DNA of 64,000 nt from NCBI GenBank assembly GCA_900073065.1, contig FJOG01000011.1:946882-1010881 (forward strand), given 5' to 3'. Below are positions 46,462 to 57,972 of this stretch, piece by piece. The notes under the pieces are model-generated. The model saw nothing but the letters and a program-made list of their open reading frames with translations. It ran no database searches and was not told where the DNA came from. Each line of letters begins with the position of its first letter. Within the stretch, counting starts at the first letter, position 1. This stretch comes from Phialocephala subalpina. Lineage: Eukaryota; Ascomycota; Leotiomycetes; Helotiales; Mollisiaceae. The position numbers and the translations under genes were made by a program.

Positions 46462-48812
46462 GATGCTTGAAATGCTCTTTTGGAATGTCTGGAAGTTGAA
46501 TGGTGAAGATAGATGAGAATGTTGGTGTTTTCTTGAGATATTTTATAAGGAGACTTGGGAGGGAGAAAGGATCTTTTATGTACAAACCTTGGACCCTTTT
46601 ACTCGCCAATGGAACTCGCAACGAACGAACGAGGCATGATGAGCTTGTCGGCTGGTTACTACATCTTGAAAGAAAGCTTTGAGATCTGCCAAGTATCGAT
46701 TAATCTAGCTTGAGCGTCGGGAAAAGACCTTGCCTTGATTAACCCCTCTATTTGCAATGAATCTCTTGACAATGAAAATAACACAGTGAGGGCAGGTTTT
46801 AGCTTCCTGAACCCCAAGTACACGATACCGCAAAGATGATTGGTTAAACCACGAAGATACGAGGTCTCTTAACTATCTTTAGCCAGCGTGCGTCAAGGTG
46901 TTCAATGTCCATTGACTGCGAATGACATCCCCTAAACCGACGATTGCCCATCTACTCTCAATTCCATGATCTAGACAACTTCGCCTCATGACGACATATA
47001 GTGTTTTGAAGTATAACATGCTACAACATACACTGCATCTGGTGCTAGAACGTGGCACAGTCTATTACGAAGTTGGCGCAGGTTTCTTCTCCTCTCTTCA
47101 TGTTCGCGACCACTCGGGTTTGCTGTACAAAAATTCAAATAAGGTGAGTTGAATAAGAGGGGTAGCTTGGCAATATAGAAAGGTACATGTCTACACCCTA
47201 CTTGGGCAGGAGGAATCTAAGCTCGTGGGGCCAAAAACTTTATCTGCCCATGTCGTGCATATCGTTCAGGATGCAGCAGGTCATTCGGCCCGGACCCTTG
47301 AGATTAACCTTGAATCCTACTGCGGCCCTGCGGGCCCTTCCGGGTTAGAGAGGGCAAGCGAGTTCTTTGTTTCTGCAGTCAGCACCGTACCTTCCGCGGT
47401 ACCTCTGCTTGTACCTAGTCCACAATGTCAGCTGAAGTAGCCAAGCAATCCCAAGCACTCACCGCGATTTCTTCCAAAAGACCACTATGTCTCATCCACA
47501 GCCTAAAAGACACATCACGCTACTTTCCACCATAGCTGCAGTGTATCTCTTCTATACTACCTTATTCACCAACGAAGGAGAGAAGTAGGCTGCCAGGTCC
47601 GCGGAGGAGGAGATTGTGATTGCTATCAGGAGACAGCTAATAATTCGGAGATCGGACGGAATTGAACATTCGAACAGGATAGCCGGCAGCTTCGAAAGGC
47701 CCTTAAGCCTGGCGACTTTCGAGACGATCGAGCTGCTTGTAATTCCCCTGTGACTTGGGGCTTGCGGAAGGCAGCTGATGAAGTTTCTAAGTGCTAGTCA
47801 TGAGCAAGTATCGATCGACAAGAGCAGGTCTGGGATATCCGGCTACAGCTAAATTCTTCCAAGCACAGATATGATTGATGGATATCCCAGGATTCCATAT
47901 AGCTTGCCAGGTGTAGGTTTTCGCAAGGTGGGTTGATGTAGCAAAGCCAGAGTAAATTTCTCAGATTCTCTGAAGCCATATGCATATTGCCGAAGGTCGT
48001 CGTATCGAATTTTTAGCCACTATCTCTTGATCCAGCTCCGCAAGACTCGATTCCTCGGCCGCTGTACCTCTCTTAAATCCAAGCAAAGAACACCGTGTGG
48101 ATCAGTGTTGGTTTGAAAGTGCTGAGCTGGTGATGGAAGAAAAGTTACTAGAAGTATTTCATTCTTGAACCGCGCGTCGAGGTGAGCCGTGCTTCGAGGA
48201 AGCTACCTGAGGGGTGAAGAACGTCTCTCCGGTGAAGCAATTAGGAATTTGGGACAGCTAGCCGAGATAGTATCAATATCGATGAAGCCTCCTCCTCAGG
48301 ATGCAATAATTGTGGCGAGGCATTTTCCCCGGTGTCGTTCAAGGGCGGAACCATTCAGCCGCTTCCTCTCTAAGCCAACCCCTCACAAATCGCTCAGAAT
48401 GTGGTGACGTCGACGGCTGCTACCGCAGTGCGGGAGTGGCACAGAAAAAACTTCTCCGATCGCCGACTCTCCATCTTCAAGGTGTACCTTGCACACGTGC
48501 ATTGTAGCTCTCTACACGTGCTGGAATCTTGAGATCTGACAAGCTCTTATCAATCTATCCGAGGAGGGCTAAAGATGTCCGGTCTTGGCTTAGCATCGTC
48601 CCGACGATGAATCCCCTCGTCTCCGCCTTAAACTTGATCAGGAAAGTGGTGGAGGAAGGCTGGGATGGGAGCTGTTGGAAGCTGCATGCATCTTATCGAT
48701 ATCTCGTCACCTTGGAAATAGCTCCAACATCGAGCTTGAGTATATAAAGCTGTTGCCAAGATGGATGCCCAAGAAGGTTGCTCAGACCCTCCGCTATCCG
48801 TTCAGCATCACG
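46462..48812. other. Gene-poor region, ~2.3 kb
   Basis: No supportable gene. Open frames are short (at most ~70 codons, for example plus 47225-47440) and carry no recognisable domain. The right end, up to 48812, is the presumed promoter of the decayed SurE-type gene. The sequence may hold remnants of older genes or transposons that I cannot identify by eye. Confidence 0.45.
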
Positions 48813-50104
48813 ATGCGTTTCTCCCACATTCGTTCCGCCGTTGCGGCGTCTGCAATCACTATGTCTGCCGTCAATGGACTCAACACCCTCGTCACTGTAA
48901 GACTAATCAATCCACGGACAAAGATCATAACTGACAGTACAGAACGACGATGGATTCGGTGCTTCCAACATCCGCGAAATGTACAAAGCCATCAAGGCAT
49001 TCGGACACAATGTCTACATCATTGCCTCGACATCTATTCAAAGTGGCACAGGAGGAACAGTCGTCTTCACCAACAGAAACTTGACAGCCGACACCGAATT
49101 CGGTGCGTCCCATTCCAGTACTCCCTCGCTCAACTCGTACAAGCACAAGTTCACAATGTCCCAGGAATCGTGAAAGCAGGCAACCCATCCATCGGCACCG
49201 ACCCCACCGACTTCCCACATCTGGTATTACAACGAAACTCCTTCAGCTTGCGTCTAAGTAGCACTCGAATACGTCCTCCCCAAATTCGCAAACTTCTCAA
49301 CACCAGACCTCGTCATGTCCGGTCCCAACTTCGGATGGAATATCGGCCCATCCCTCTACACACTCTCTGGCACGAGTGGAGCCACCTAAACAGCCGTCGA
49401 GCGCGGAATTCCAGGAATCGCTTTCTCAGCAAGATACTCGGTTCAAACACCATACTACTATGTCAACAGCACCACTGTAGCTGGGCTGAAGGACCCTGCG
49501 ACAATCGCTGGAGAGCTGGCTGCCAATTTGGCTCAGTAATTGATCACTAACGCTAAAGGATCGAGACTGCTACCCCTCGGATATGGTTTGAGCGTCAACA
49601 TTCCTTGTATCAGTGGTATACATCAACCCGCCTTTCATCCAGACCAGCCAAACTGGAGGCGCGGACTTTGATTCTGCTATCTTCAACTCCACCACCGGTC
49701 TGTTCTCGTACGCGAACGTCGTCCCAGCCGGAGCAAATCAATGCATCGACGGGGATTGCTCATTGCCAGGCGAGACCAACATCTTGGACGGAGGCTGCCA
49801 GTCCTCGGTGTCGGTATTCACAGTCGATTATGATGCGCCAACGCAATGCCATAATTCGCCGGATGTAAGGAGTTTGTTGCTTCCTCTTGTACAGTATGCG
49901 AATTCGAGCAAGCTTGTTGGGGGTTTGAATGGTACCACGGGTGTGTATGGTGGTGTGAACGGAACGAGCGGCACTGCGACGGGTACGGGTGTGAGGCCGA
50001 CGAGTACGTATACGGGACCGATTACTGATGCTAGGGCGAGTGTAGAGCTGCCGTAGGCGGTGAGTGCGTTAGGGGTAGTTGCTACTATTGCTTTGTACTT
50101 GTAA
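48813..50104 (+). pseudogene. Decayed SurE-type secreted acid phosphatase/nucleotidase gene
   Basis: The gene begins with a secretion signal (MRFSHIRSAVAASAITM...NGLNTLVT). A 46-nt intron (48897-48942) joins it to NDDGFGASNIREMYKAIKAF, the catalytic NDDG motif of SurE. Further family segments are recognisable in different frames: GHNVYIIASTSIQSGTGG, VPGIVKAGNPSIGTDPTD, HIWYYNETPSACV, LEYVLPKFANFSTPDLVMSG, GPNFGWNIG and IAGELAANLAQ. At least three frame changes (about 49100-49110, 49213 and 49605) and three TAA stops interrupt them. The last part (49613-50056) is open and Gly/Thr-rich; a TAG at 50054 cuts off a hydrophobic end (ALGVVATIALYL) that looks like a GPI signal. The break pattern shows the gene is no longer intact. 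Confidence 0.8.
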
Positions 50105-50777
50105 TGAGTTGATTGGGTAGTTTAGCAAGGAGGGATGAAGTAATGTGTATATAAGAATGACTAGAACGAGGTGACGGATATGTGATGTAGAAACGAACAT
50201 GTAATTGGATGATAGACAGCGACGAATGGAGAAATCGGAAGTCCGGTCAGGGCTCAAACACTGCAGGTACAGAAATCGCCATTCAAATGACAAGTTTGGA
50301 GGACGGACAATGAGGAAAATTCAGAGAGGACAGAAGGAACAATATATGTGTATCGGACACCAACACCTCCAGTCTAATCTCCTCGATGCCAGAGTAATCT
50401 CCTGATCTGCAAGCATATGTTCCATCGCAGATACTCAAAAAGGAAAATGCGACGTAAATTCCCAGATGGTGTACAGGATCTAGGGACAAACTGTGATGAT
50501 ATGCAAAGAAAACCATAGGGTGAAAGCAGTCCAATTCTCGCTCCTTTTTATTAGAGGCCTCCTGACCACCAATATTCCCTCGACACTGGTAGGATTGGGG
50601 TAGCAGAAGCGATGAAATATCTCCTGGTCCCACATTGTCTATCAAAGTGTTAACTCAGAGTGCAAACCAAGAACGCTGAATTATGTTTAGCGATAAACAC
50701 TAAATTTCGTGCCAAAAATCTCACGAAGAGTCACAAATCTATTCAAAACTTAGCACGCCTTCTTAAATCATGGAAAG
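50105..50777. other. Intergenic region, 0.67 kb
   Basis: No gene seen. Short frames on both strands lack features. This is the common 3' flank of the decayed SurE gene and the F-box-like gene. Confidence 0.5.
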
Positions 50778-52082
50778 TTAAATACCTACACACATCCTAT
50801 TCACATGAGTGATATGATGACAGGCTCCCGAAGCAGTCATCGCAAGATGCACCAGATCAGGCACATTCGCATTCCGCGTGGACGCTTCCCCATTCTTACA
50901 CGTCTTCGGGAAGAAGCTCACCACATCCCCCTCCTCGAATCTCTTCGGAATCTTGACTCGTATCTTGAGATCCGTAATTCGAGACTCGGCCAAGAACTCT
51001 AGCAGGTCTTCCACGATCTCCTCCATGAGAGGGAAGTCGGATGACAGCTGGAATATGCGGAGCCAAGGTAGATGATTCCGGAGAGCCTGTAAGACAGGGA
51101 CGTTGATGTGTTGCGACTCAATGATGGACGACATGTGGGAAACTTGAAAATGCTTCAATGGGTTCAATTGTGCAATGACATGAGGGGTCAAAGCGAGATA
51201 CTGAGGCAGTTTGGACGTGGTGATGTTGTTGTCAATATCGTATCCTTCGGGGTAGCGATATATGATGAGCGTGTCGAGTTTCTTGAGACTTTTTAGAATT
51301 CTTAAAGTCTCTTCCGGGTCGGATTTCGAGTAACCGCCGAAACGGAGCAGTCGAAGGTCTTGGAAGTGGCTTAGGTAATCGAGAGACACAAGTTCGGAAA
51401 AGACCGTAAATTCTTGGACGTGATGGCAGGTTGTTGCGATGATGTCTAAGATGAGTTCTTGTTCGACGGGGAAGGAGCGACGGCTGCTGGGGTGAGTGGA
51501 GTCTTTGAAGAGAATCCATAATTTCTTGACGTCCTTGATGGCTGCGAAGGCATCCCAGGCCGAAGCGATGGAATCTTTGCTGCTGCCTGTCTTGATATCA
51601 GCTGGTGAAATTGAAAGAGCGCTGAGGAGCCTGGTCCTCAGAGATTGTCGGCCTGTGGGCTTGGTATTGACTCGACCAACTTGAGGTGCGGACATCGTCC
51701 TCCAGAATCTGGGACCAATTCTGGTCCTGGGGAGGTCATCTTTGGAATTGCTTGCTAGAGCGTCTGCAATTGGAATTAAAGAATCTTCGAAGATATGAAC
51801 CGTGACATTTTGGATTTGCTTCAAGAGAACAGGGTCCCCTCTTGAGGCCCAATCTGATAGCTTCTCAAGGCTGCTGAAATACCTGGAGTTCCGGAGGACG
51901 AGCGGCAATACTTCTTGTCGAATTTGTCGATTGACTGATGAAATCGATAGATAGGATCTGGGGAAGTATCCGAGTCGTTGATCGAGGACGAGTCCATAGA
52001 TTTCTAATCGTAATTCGTACGGAAGAGTGAGGAAAGCAGGCAGATGCGAGGACATTACGAGGCCCGTGGACATCGGGTCCAT
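50778..52082 (-). CDS. F-box-like protein, larger paralogue type
   Basis: A single exon of 434 aa from the ATG giving MDPMSTGLVMSSHLP. The open frame extends 22 codons further but only to a TTG. The N-terminal core AFLTLPYELRLEIYGLVL...LSISSVNRQIRQEVLPLVL is the F-box-like pattern also seen in the gene at 44753-45631. The rest alternates hydrophobic strands and helices (VTVHIFEDSL, LDTLIIYRYPEGYD, HLPWLRIFQLSSDF, ITDLKIRVKIPKRF), suggestive of leucine-rich-like repeats. Substrate recognition for ubiquitination is the analogy-based guess. Confidence 0.78.
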   Translation of the reverse strand: MDPMSTGLVMSSHLPAFLTLPYELRLEIYGLVLDQRLGYFPRSYLSISSVNRQIRQEVLPLVLRNSRYFSSLEKLSDWASRGDPVLLKQIQNVTVHIFEDSLIPIADALASNSKDDLPRTRIGPRFWRTMSAPQVGRVNTKPTGRQSLRTRLLSALSISPADIKTGSSKDSIASAWDAFAAIKDVKKLWILFKDSTHPSSRRSFPVEQELILDIIATTCHHVQEFTVFSELVSLDYLSHFQDLRLLRFGGYSKSDPEETLRILKSLKKLDTLIIYRYPEGYDIDNNITTSKLPQYLALTPHVIAQLNPLKHFQVSHMSSIIESQHINVPVLQALRNHLPWLRIFQLSSDFPLMEEIVEDLLEFLAESRITDLKIRVKIPKRFEEGDVVSFFPKTCKNGEASTRNANVPDLVHLAMTASGACHHITHVNRMCVGI

Positions 52083-53338
52083 TTCTGGGGCGGCACTCTT
52101 TATAGTGTCAGAAACCAGAAGGAATCTGTGTGCTCTTGTCGCGTCCAAAAACCTTCGGCGTGTTTTTGTTTGCGATGTCGTTGTTGTCGTGGTACGGACG
52201 AAAAGATGGAGGAAGTTGCTCCGTGTCTCCGCGAAGGATGCATTTCAAGGCTAATCTCGGTCAGGAAAGGCGCCATCAAGCGAGAAGCCTCAACATCTGG
52301 TGCGACTCTCATTCACCAACATCACCATCCAGGTGATCCTGTTTCAAGAAAAGACCGTGATGAATTATTTCAGCTGACCAGCGGTCGATCTATCTGAGAG
52401 CAAGAAAAAATGTGACGATTTTGAGAGCCTTACAAGGGCTCATCTCTGCCACAGGACCAGGGCAGGCAGGCAATATTCATGTCCGGACAGAGCCATGATT
52501 GCGAGTTGTGTGTTTGATTCTCACCTGCTTTTTTAAAGACTGATACTTACAATAGGATAGCAATGCTCCTTATATGAGAGGGATAGTGTAGCCGGGCATC
52601 TAGAGAGCTGGCCTATCACGTGACGGTGAGTCATTCCCAAGTTTCACCGGCTCTGACGGGATCAACCAGTCCTTTCTCGGTACAGCCGTTAGTAGTGGAC
52701 CGCTATTTACACCACTCAAACGGCAGTCACTGCCGTGTAATAATGTTCCATCATCCCCGACTTCTGCAGCGTCTACGCAATCGCCGAAAAGGCTTCGGCC
52801 GAAACCCTCTCGGATAATTGAATACGCGCAAAGCGGCCCCTGAAAGTCAAGCCACACCAGAGAACTTTGGAAACCAATGAAAGGATTAGAATCCTCTCTG
52901 CCTGTCAAATGGAGCTCGACGCCTGTTTGAACGGTCTGGACGCCACCATAAGCAGGATGCATAAAAGAGCTGAAGTGCACGCTAAAACTTCGGGAGGGGT
53001 TTGCTTGGTGGGGTAAACACTCCACCATCTGTCGTCTATATCTATCGGCTCCGAAAGCTGTTGCAAGACGCCAATGCAGGAACAAACTGGTGATGGGAGG
53101 AGTTATGACGGACTTTGGACGGATTAACTCCAGTTTTCGACTCGTGTCACCAAAGTCAAGGCGGTTGTTGGAAGTATAAGATGAGAGCGATTGCCACTTC
53201 CTTACTTCCCTCAAGCAACTTCCACCTTTCAAAACTCAAGTGAACTTGAAAAACTTCTCCAATTGCTCTCAGTCCGCACAAACAACAACACCAAGAATAC
53301 TTCAAAGTCTCAAATCAACCACGCAGCCCTCCTGAATT
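52083..53338. other. Divergent intergenic region, 1.26 kb
   Basis: This separates the F-box-like gene (minus) and the aldo-keto reductase gene (plus). A 210-codon minus-strand frame (52600-53232) lies here; it begins only with a TTG and has no recognisable domain, so I do not call it as a gene. It contains smaller in-frame ATGs. Confidence 0.4.
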
Positions 53339-54399
53339 ATGGCTCCACCATCGACCAAGCTGAAGATCGTCTTCGGCGCCATGACGATTGGAAAAGAGAG
53401 TACGTGCATTCCTAAACAATCCAAACATCCTCACTCACATACGATCCAGACACACTCGGCGCCAGAGTCTTTACCAAAGATGGAGCAAACGCTCTCATCG
53501 ATGTCTTCCAAAAGCACGGCCACAATGAAATCGACACAGCCCGCGTCTACGGCAACGGCACGACCGAAGAGATCCTCGCTGAAACCGACTGGGAGAAGCG
53601 TGGTATCATCATGGACACGAAACTGTACCCCAACAAAGGCAGTCCCATGAATCCTGATGATCAATATGATCACACTCCCGAAGACGTCCGTCGCGGTCTC
53701 ATGGCTTCACTCAAAGCTTTGAATACCAAGAAAATCGACATGTTCTACTTGCATGGTCCAGACAGGAAGCATCCATTCGAGGATACCTTGAGAGAAGTGA
53801 ATAAACTACATCAAGAGGGTTACTTCACCAGATTCGGTGTCAGCAACTACATGTCATGGGAAGTCGCCAAGATCTGTGAGATCTGCGAGAAGAATGGTTG
53901 GATCAAGCCTGTTGCTTACCAGGGAATCTACCATGCTCTGCAGCGATCAATTGAAGCTGAGCTATTCCCGTGTCTGAGACATTATGGTATCGCCCTTTAC
54001 GCCTTTCAACCGCTTGCTGGAGGCTTCTTGACTGGAAGATACACACGTAATCAGGAAGAGTTCGAACCCGGTTCACGATTCGACCCCAAGAAGTGGCAAG
54101 GCACCTTGCACAGGGGCAGGTATTGGAACGACAGCTACTTCGATGCTTTGGATATCATCAAGCCAGTAGCGGACAAGTATAGTTTGAACATGGCAGAGGT
54201 GGCTATGAGGTGGATTGAGCATCATTCTTTCATGAAGAAGGAGTTCGATGATGCGATCATCGTTGGCGCGAGCAGCACGAAGCATTTGGAGGAGAACCTA
54301 GTCGACCTGGAGAAGGGTCCATTACCAGAGGATGTTGTTGAGGCATTGGAGAAGGCGTGGTTGAAGACCAAGGGTGTTGCACCAAAGTACTGGCATTAG
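53339..54399 (+). CDS. Aldo-keto reductase, AKR7 (aflatoxin-aldehyde reductase) type
   Basis: Two exons, join(53339..53399, 53450..54399), give 336 aa; the 50-nt intron (GTACGT...ATCCAG) joins as TIGKENTLGARVF. The catalytic tetrad is visible: Asp49 and Tyr54 in EIDTARVYG, Lys78 in MDTKLYP, and His122 in MFYLHGPD. The C-terminal NADPH-binding part includes LYAFQPLAGGFLTGRY and IIVGASSTKHLEENL. The family reduces dialdehydes and other reactive carbonyls. Its stop is 170 bp from the stop of the convergent P450 gene, so the two may share chromatin context. A tailoring or detoxification role is inference. Confidence 0.93.
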
Positions 54400-54569
54400 T
54401 TGCTGAGTGTGGTGATTCTCATCTGAGCTGATGCCAGTTATGTAAGAAAGGGATGAAAGTGAGATCAAAAATAGGCTATGAATGAGATGGAATTTCAGAT
54501 TTTCGCATTATACGGTGTCAATTTTTTTCAATTTGAAAAGACCAGGACGGATTTATGATCAACCAAACG

Positions 54570-56567
54570 TCATTGTAGAGCTTTGATCTGTACAATCAGT
54601 TTTCGGCTCCGCGGTGCAATATTGAATCGATCCTCCATATGCATATCTTCTCTCCTCATACTTGGATCAAGACGAACTTCCAACTGACGGAATATCTTGT
54701 TCGTGGCTTCGTAAAGCTCAGCTCTAGCTAGGCTATTGAAAACACGTTAGCTCAAGCAGGAAATTCAGATGACTTTCAGGGAAATTACTTTTGACCAATG
54801 CAGTTTCTAGGTCCAAGTGAGAAAGGCGTAAGTGCTGCCTCCATCTCCTTGGTAGCGTCCATCCATCTGTCGGGGAGAAATTTGTCTGGTTTGGGGAACA
54901 CTGCGGGGTCCCTATGATGGACGTAATTTTGCATACCGATTCGTGTCTATTTGAAATAAGCGAGTTGGAAGTTAAGGTGACGAAGGTTTCAAATACCCCT
55001 TGAGGAAGTACATAATTGGAAACGAGAAGCTCAGTGGTCAACACCCTCGGTAATGTTGAGATGATGGTTGGGTAAAGCCGCATGGTCTCCTTGATGACCG
55101 CATTCAGGAAGGGCAAATCCTTTATATCCTGGAAGAATTCGGGTTAGTCAGCCGTCATTGACTCTAACCTCTCTCGTAGAATTACCTGGTAGTTGTCCGG
55201 AGCTTCTCTGACCTCGTCTCGAAGTCGCCTCTGGTACTCTTGGGATTCCGGGAGTGATAGTGCGAACAATAAATAAGTGAGTGTTGAAGAGGTGGTTCCG
55301 CTACCAGCAAACCTTGTATCTATCAGCAAACAATGTCCGTATGAGGGAAAGCAATTATGACATGAGTCCCAGGGCCTCCTCGACACGTTCATCTTCCGTC
55401 AATCTCCGACCAAGGGACTGATCAACAATCGTTACAAGTGGAGAGAAGATAAAACCCTCGGGAGATTCCTCTGTGAAAGTTTGGACGATTTCGCGCGTTT
55501 TCTGGTCATACCACTTAGTTCACTCTCAGCATTTCTAGGGGAGAAGCTCACCAGTTTCCAATACTCAAATGAGCCGAAAACAGATCCGACGAACCCAGGA
55601 ATATATTTTCCGATACCCCAAGTCTTTAAGAAAGGAAAAATAACAGTCTGCAATATCAATATAACAGCAAATAAGGCCAATTGCAAGGAGTGACTTACTA
55701 GTGGAAGCACCTTCGCGCTTTCATCCATCGATTTGAGCAACTTGCTCGACTCACCGTCGACATTGCCACCAAAGTCCTTTGCGAACCCTATTTTGCAAAT
55801 GACTTCAAAGCTAAATAGGCCGCATAAATGGTAAGCGTTGACTTGTCCAAGCGGATCTGTGAGGGCTGCTGCCTTCATTCGACGCACTAAAATATCGGCT
55901 TTATCCCCAACGAGGGAACCCGACTCCAGTATGGCTTGCTGGGAATAAGACGTGGATTGCATCTTTCGCCGTGATGAGTGCTGAGTCTTGTCTCTATGGA
56001 ACTTAGAGGTTAGTGTTGAGTGGCATTCTGTTATCACCCTCTCTCACTTACCTCATGCTGAAGATATTCTCATGGCCAACAAGAAAAGTGCCGGACGCAT
56101 AGAAAGCCTCGTCTTTGATGCTGGCCTTCTGACTATAGATTTCTCTGTAGTATTTATAGTCTCCAACCGAAACCTCATCTGGGGAAACTCGCACGACGGG
56201 CCCATATTTCTGATGCAGTGCTAAGAGGGTCTAAGTCAAGAAGTAAGCGATCGATCAAAAAATATCTCGAGAGTCACTCCTGTTGGGACGTACTTGAGCT
56301 CTGTCTCCTCGGATTGTTGCAGGGGAGAGGTATTGTGGCAAGACTTTCGCCAGAAAAGGACCCGGGACATGGGCAAGAGGGTGGAAGAAGAGATACCAGA
56401 AAATCTAAATGTGTTAGTACACTCTTTTCACGTAGCTATTAATGTACCCTCCACACAATTGTGCCGACGTAGATCAAGGCAAAGAATGCTATAGCAACAG
56501 CGATGTTGTTGCGACAACCTCGGATTTGATACCATACGTCTGAGAAGTGAAAAGAATGAGGGGTCAT
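54570..56567 (-). CDS. Cytochrome P450 monooxygenase, ten exons
   Basis: The exons are complement(join(54570..54732, 54789..54946, 54997..55128, 55186..55312, 55362..55501, 55552..55647, 55699..55993, 56052..56230, 56294..56404, 56448..56567)), 506 aa; all joins keep frame. An N-terminal anchor ([20 protein letters not shown]) and a proline hinge (LAHVPGPF) start it. [18 protein letters not shown] follows. The I-helix motif is FAGSGTT (315-321), ExxR is ETMR (370-373), and the heme loop [10 protein letters not shown] ends with Cys449 as the iron ligand. The intron before FAGSG uses a GTCATA donor, which is unusual. The sequence looks intact and resembles fungal benzoate/pisatin-demethylase-like families; the substrate is unknown. 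It is an ER enzyme needing P450 reductase. Confidence 0.92.
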
Positions 56568-57972
56568 GACGAGAAAGAACAAAGTCGGTGTGGTTGTCAA
56601 TTAACCTTTGTTCTGACAAATTTTAAGATGAAAGATAAAAGTTCAGCTATGTGTACGTCTGCGATGAAGTTGCTTCCTATCACTCGATCACACTTTACCT
56701 GTGTACAATCAGCTGGCTAGAATGTGGGGGCTTCCCAAAATATACCCCAGCTGCGTACATCAAATGTCTTCCTGATATTGGACAGCGTGACACTCACAGA
56801 ACGGAGAATGCGTCGTTCAAGGCGAACAAGCCGCAGATATCTCGGTCTTTGATACAAATAACCGCACTAGGGTTCCGGAAAGTAACCAATTGAGAAAGCC
56901 AGCCGTTGTAGAAGTTGGAGGAGCCGTCGCTGCCGCGCCGGGAAGTGGATTGCTTCCGAAAGGCGGGGAGGAGGGGTACGGCGGGAGTGCGGGGGGAGGA
57001 GCCGAAGATCTAGAAACAAACTTCCTAGTTCTAGCCTTCCTTCTTATTTCCGTAACAACCGACCGAGACTGCAATTTAGAGAAGGGAGTTGGTACCGACG
57101 AATCTGACGATGGATATGTTAAATACAGATAGATCTGCTCCTGCCAACACCAGAAAAATTGTGCAGTACTAGCACAGCAACTCTTCCTACATGCTCAACG
57201 CTGACGAAGGACGATACTAGGTTGATTGCTTGAGGGGGGATGCACGCACCAGTGTAGACCGTCGAGGTCAACAGCTCTTGGTAGTCGCCTTCCTGATCCT
57301 CGTTACTCGATCGCGCTCTATTAGGCGACTAATACCTTTCACAACCTCTGCTTACGCCCCTTTGCGAAATTTCCGGGTCCCGGATCAGCATGCCTAAAAT
57401 AAGTCGTACCTTTAAACACAAAGCTCCTCCGCTCAAACTTATGAGAACTGCCCGCACTTACACTCGCTACACTCTCAGTAACTGAGGACTAGCGCCAAAA
57501 GAAATCCCCCGAAGATCTTCCTCCCAAAACAGCAAAAGTGATAGATTCTACGCTTGCGCATAGAGACCTCAACGGACCCTGGACACTCACCACCCCAGAG
57601 GATGTTACCAGGCCGCTTCTATCACTCTTAGTTACTTGTTTGTGAGAACTTAGTTGAGAAGCTAGGGCTACCGAGGATGAATAGTGGGTAGAGGAAGTTG
57701 TCATTTAAATCTATATGGGTGGTTGAGGTTGTGGGATCGCTTGTGGACCTGGTTCGGGTGTGGAAGTGGGGTTGTCGAGGTCCGACTAAACAAACGGACA
57801 ATACTTTTATAAGCTGCGCCTTGGACTGTTGAGAGGTATGATGGGACATTTGAAATCGCATGCAGAGAACAAGAGATGGAGGGACTGAAATGAAGAATAT
57901 GAACTCCAAAAATTAAAAGCAAAATCTATAACTCGATCATCTTCAGTCTCGAAACCAGCCTGCTACCCCGCA
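56568..57972. other. Intergenic region, 1.4 kb
   Basis: This holds the promoter of the P450 gene and the 3' flank of the SDR gene. A Gly/Ala/Glu-rich plus-strand frame (56890-57132) and its Pro/Ser-rich minus counterpart (56817-57074) are open but without recognisable features. Confidence 0.4.

Noticed and set aside
54570..56567. P450 region as a broken pseudogene
   Set aside because: The separate frames join through ten exons with GT..AG introns and all key motifs present, so the gene appears intact.
56817..57132. Overlapping Gly/Ala/Glu-rich plus and Pro/Ser-rich minus frames
   Set aside because: Low-complexity sequence open on both strands; no support for either.
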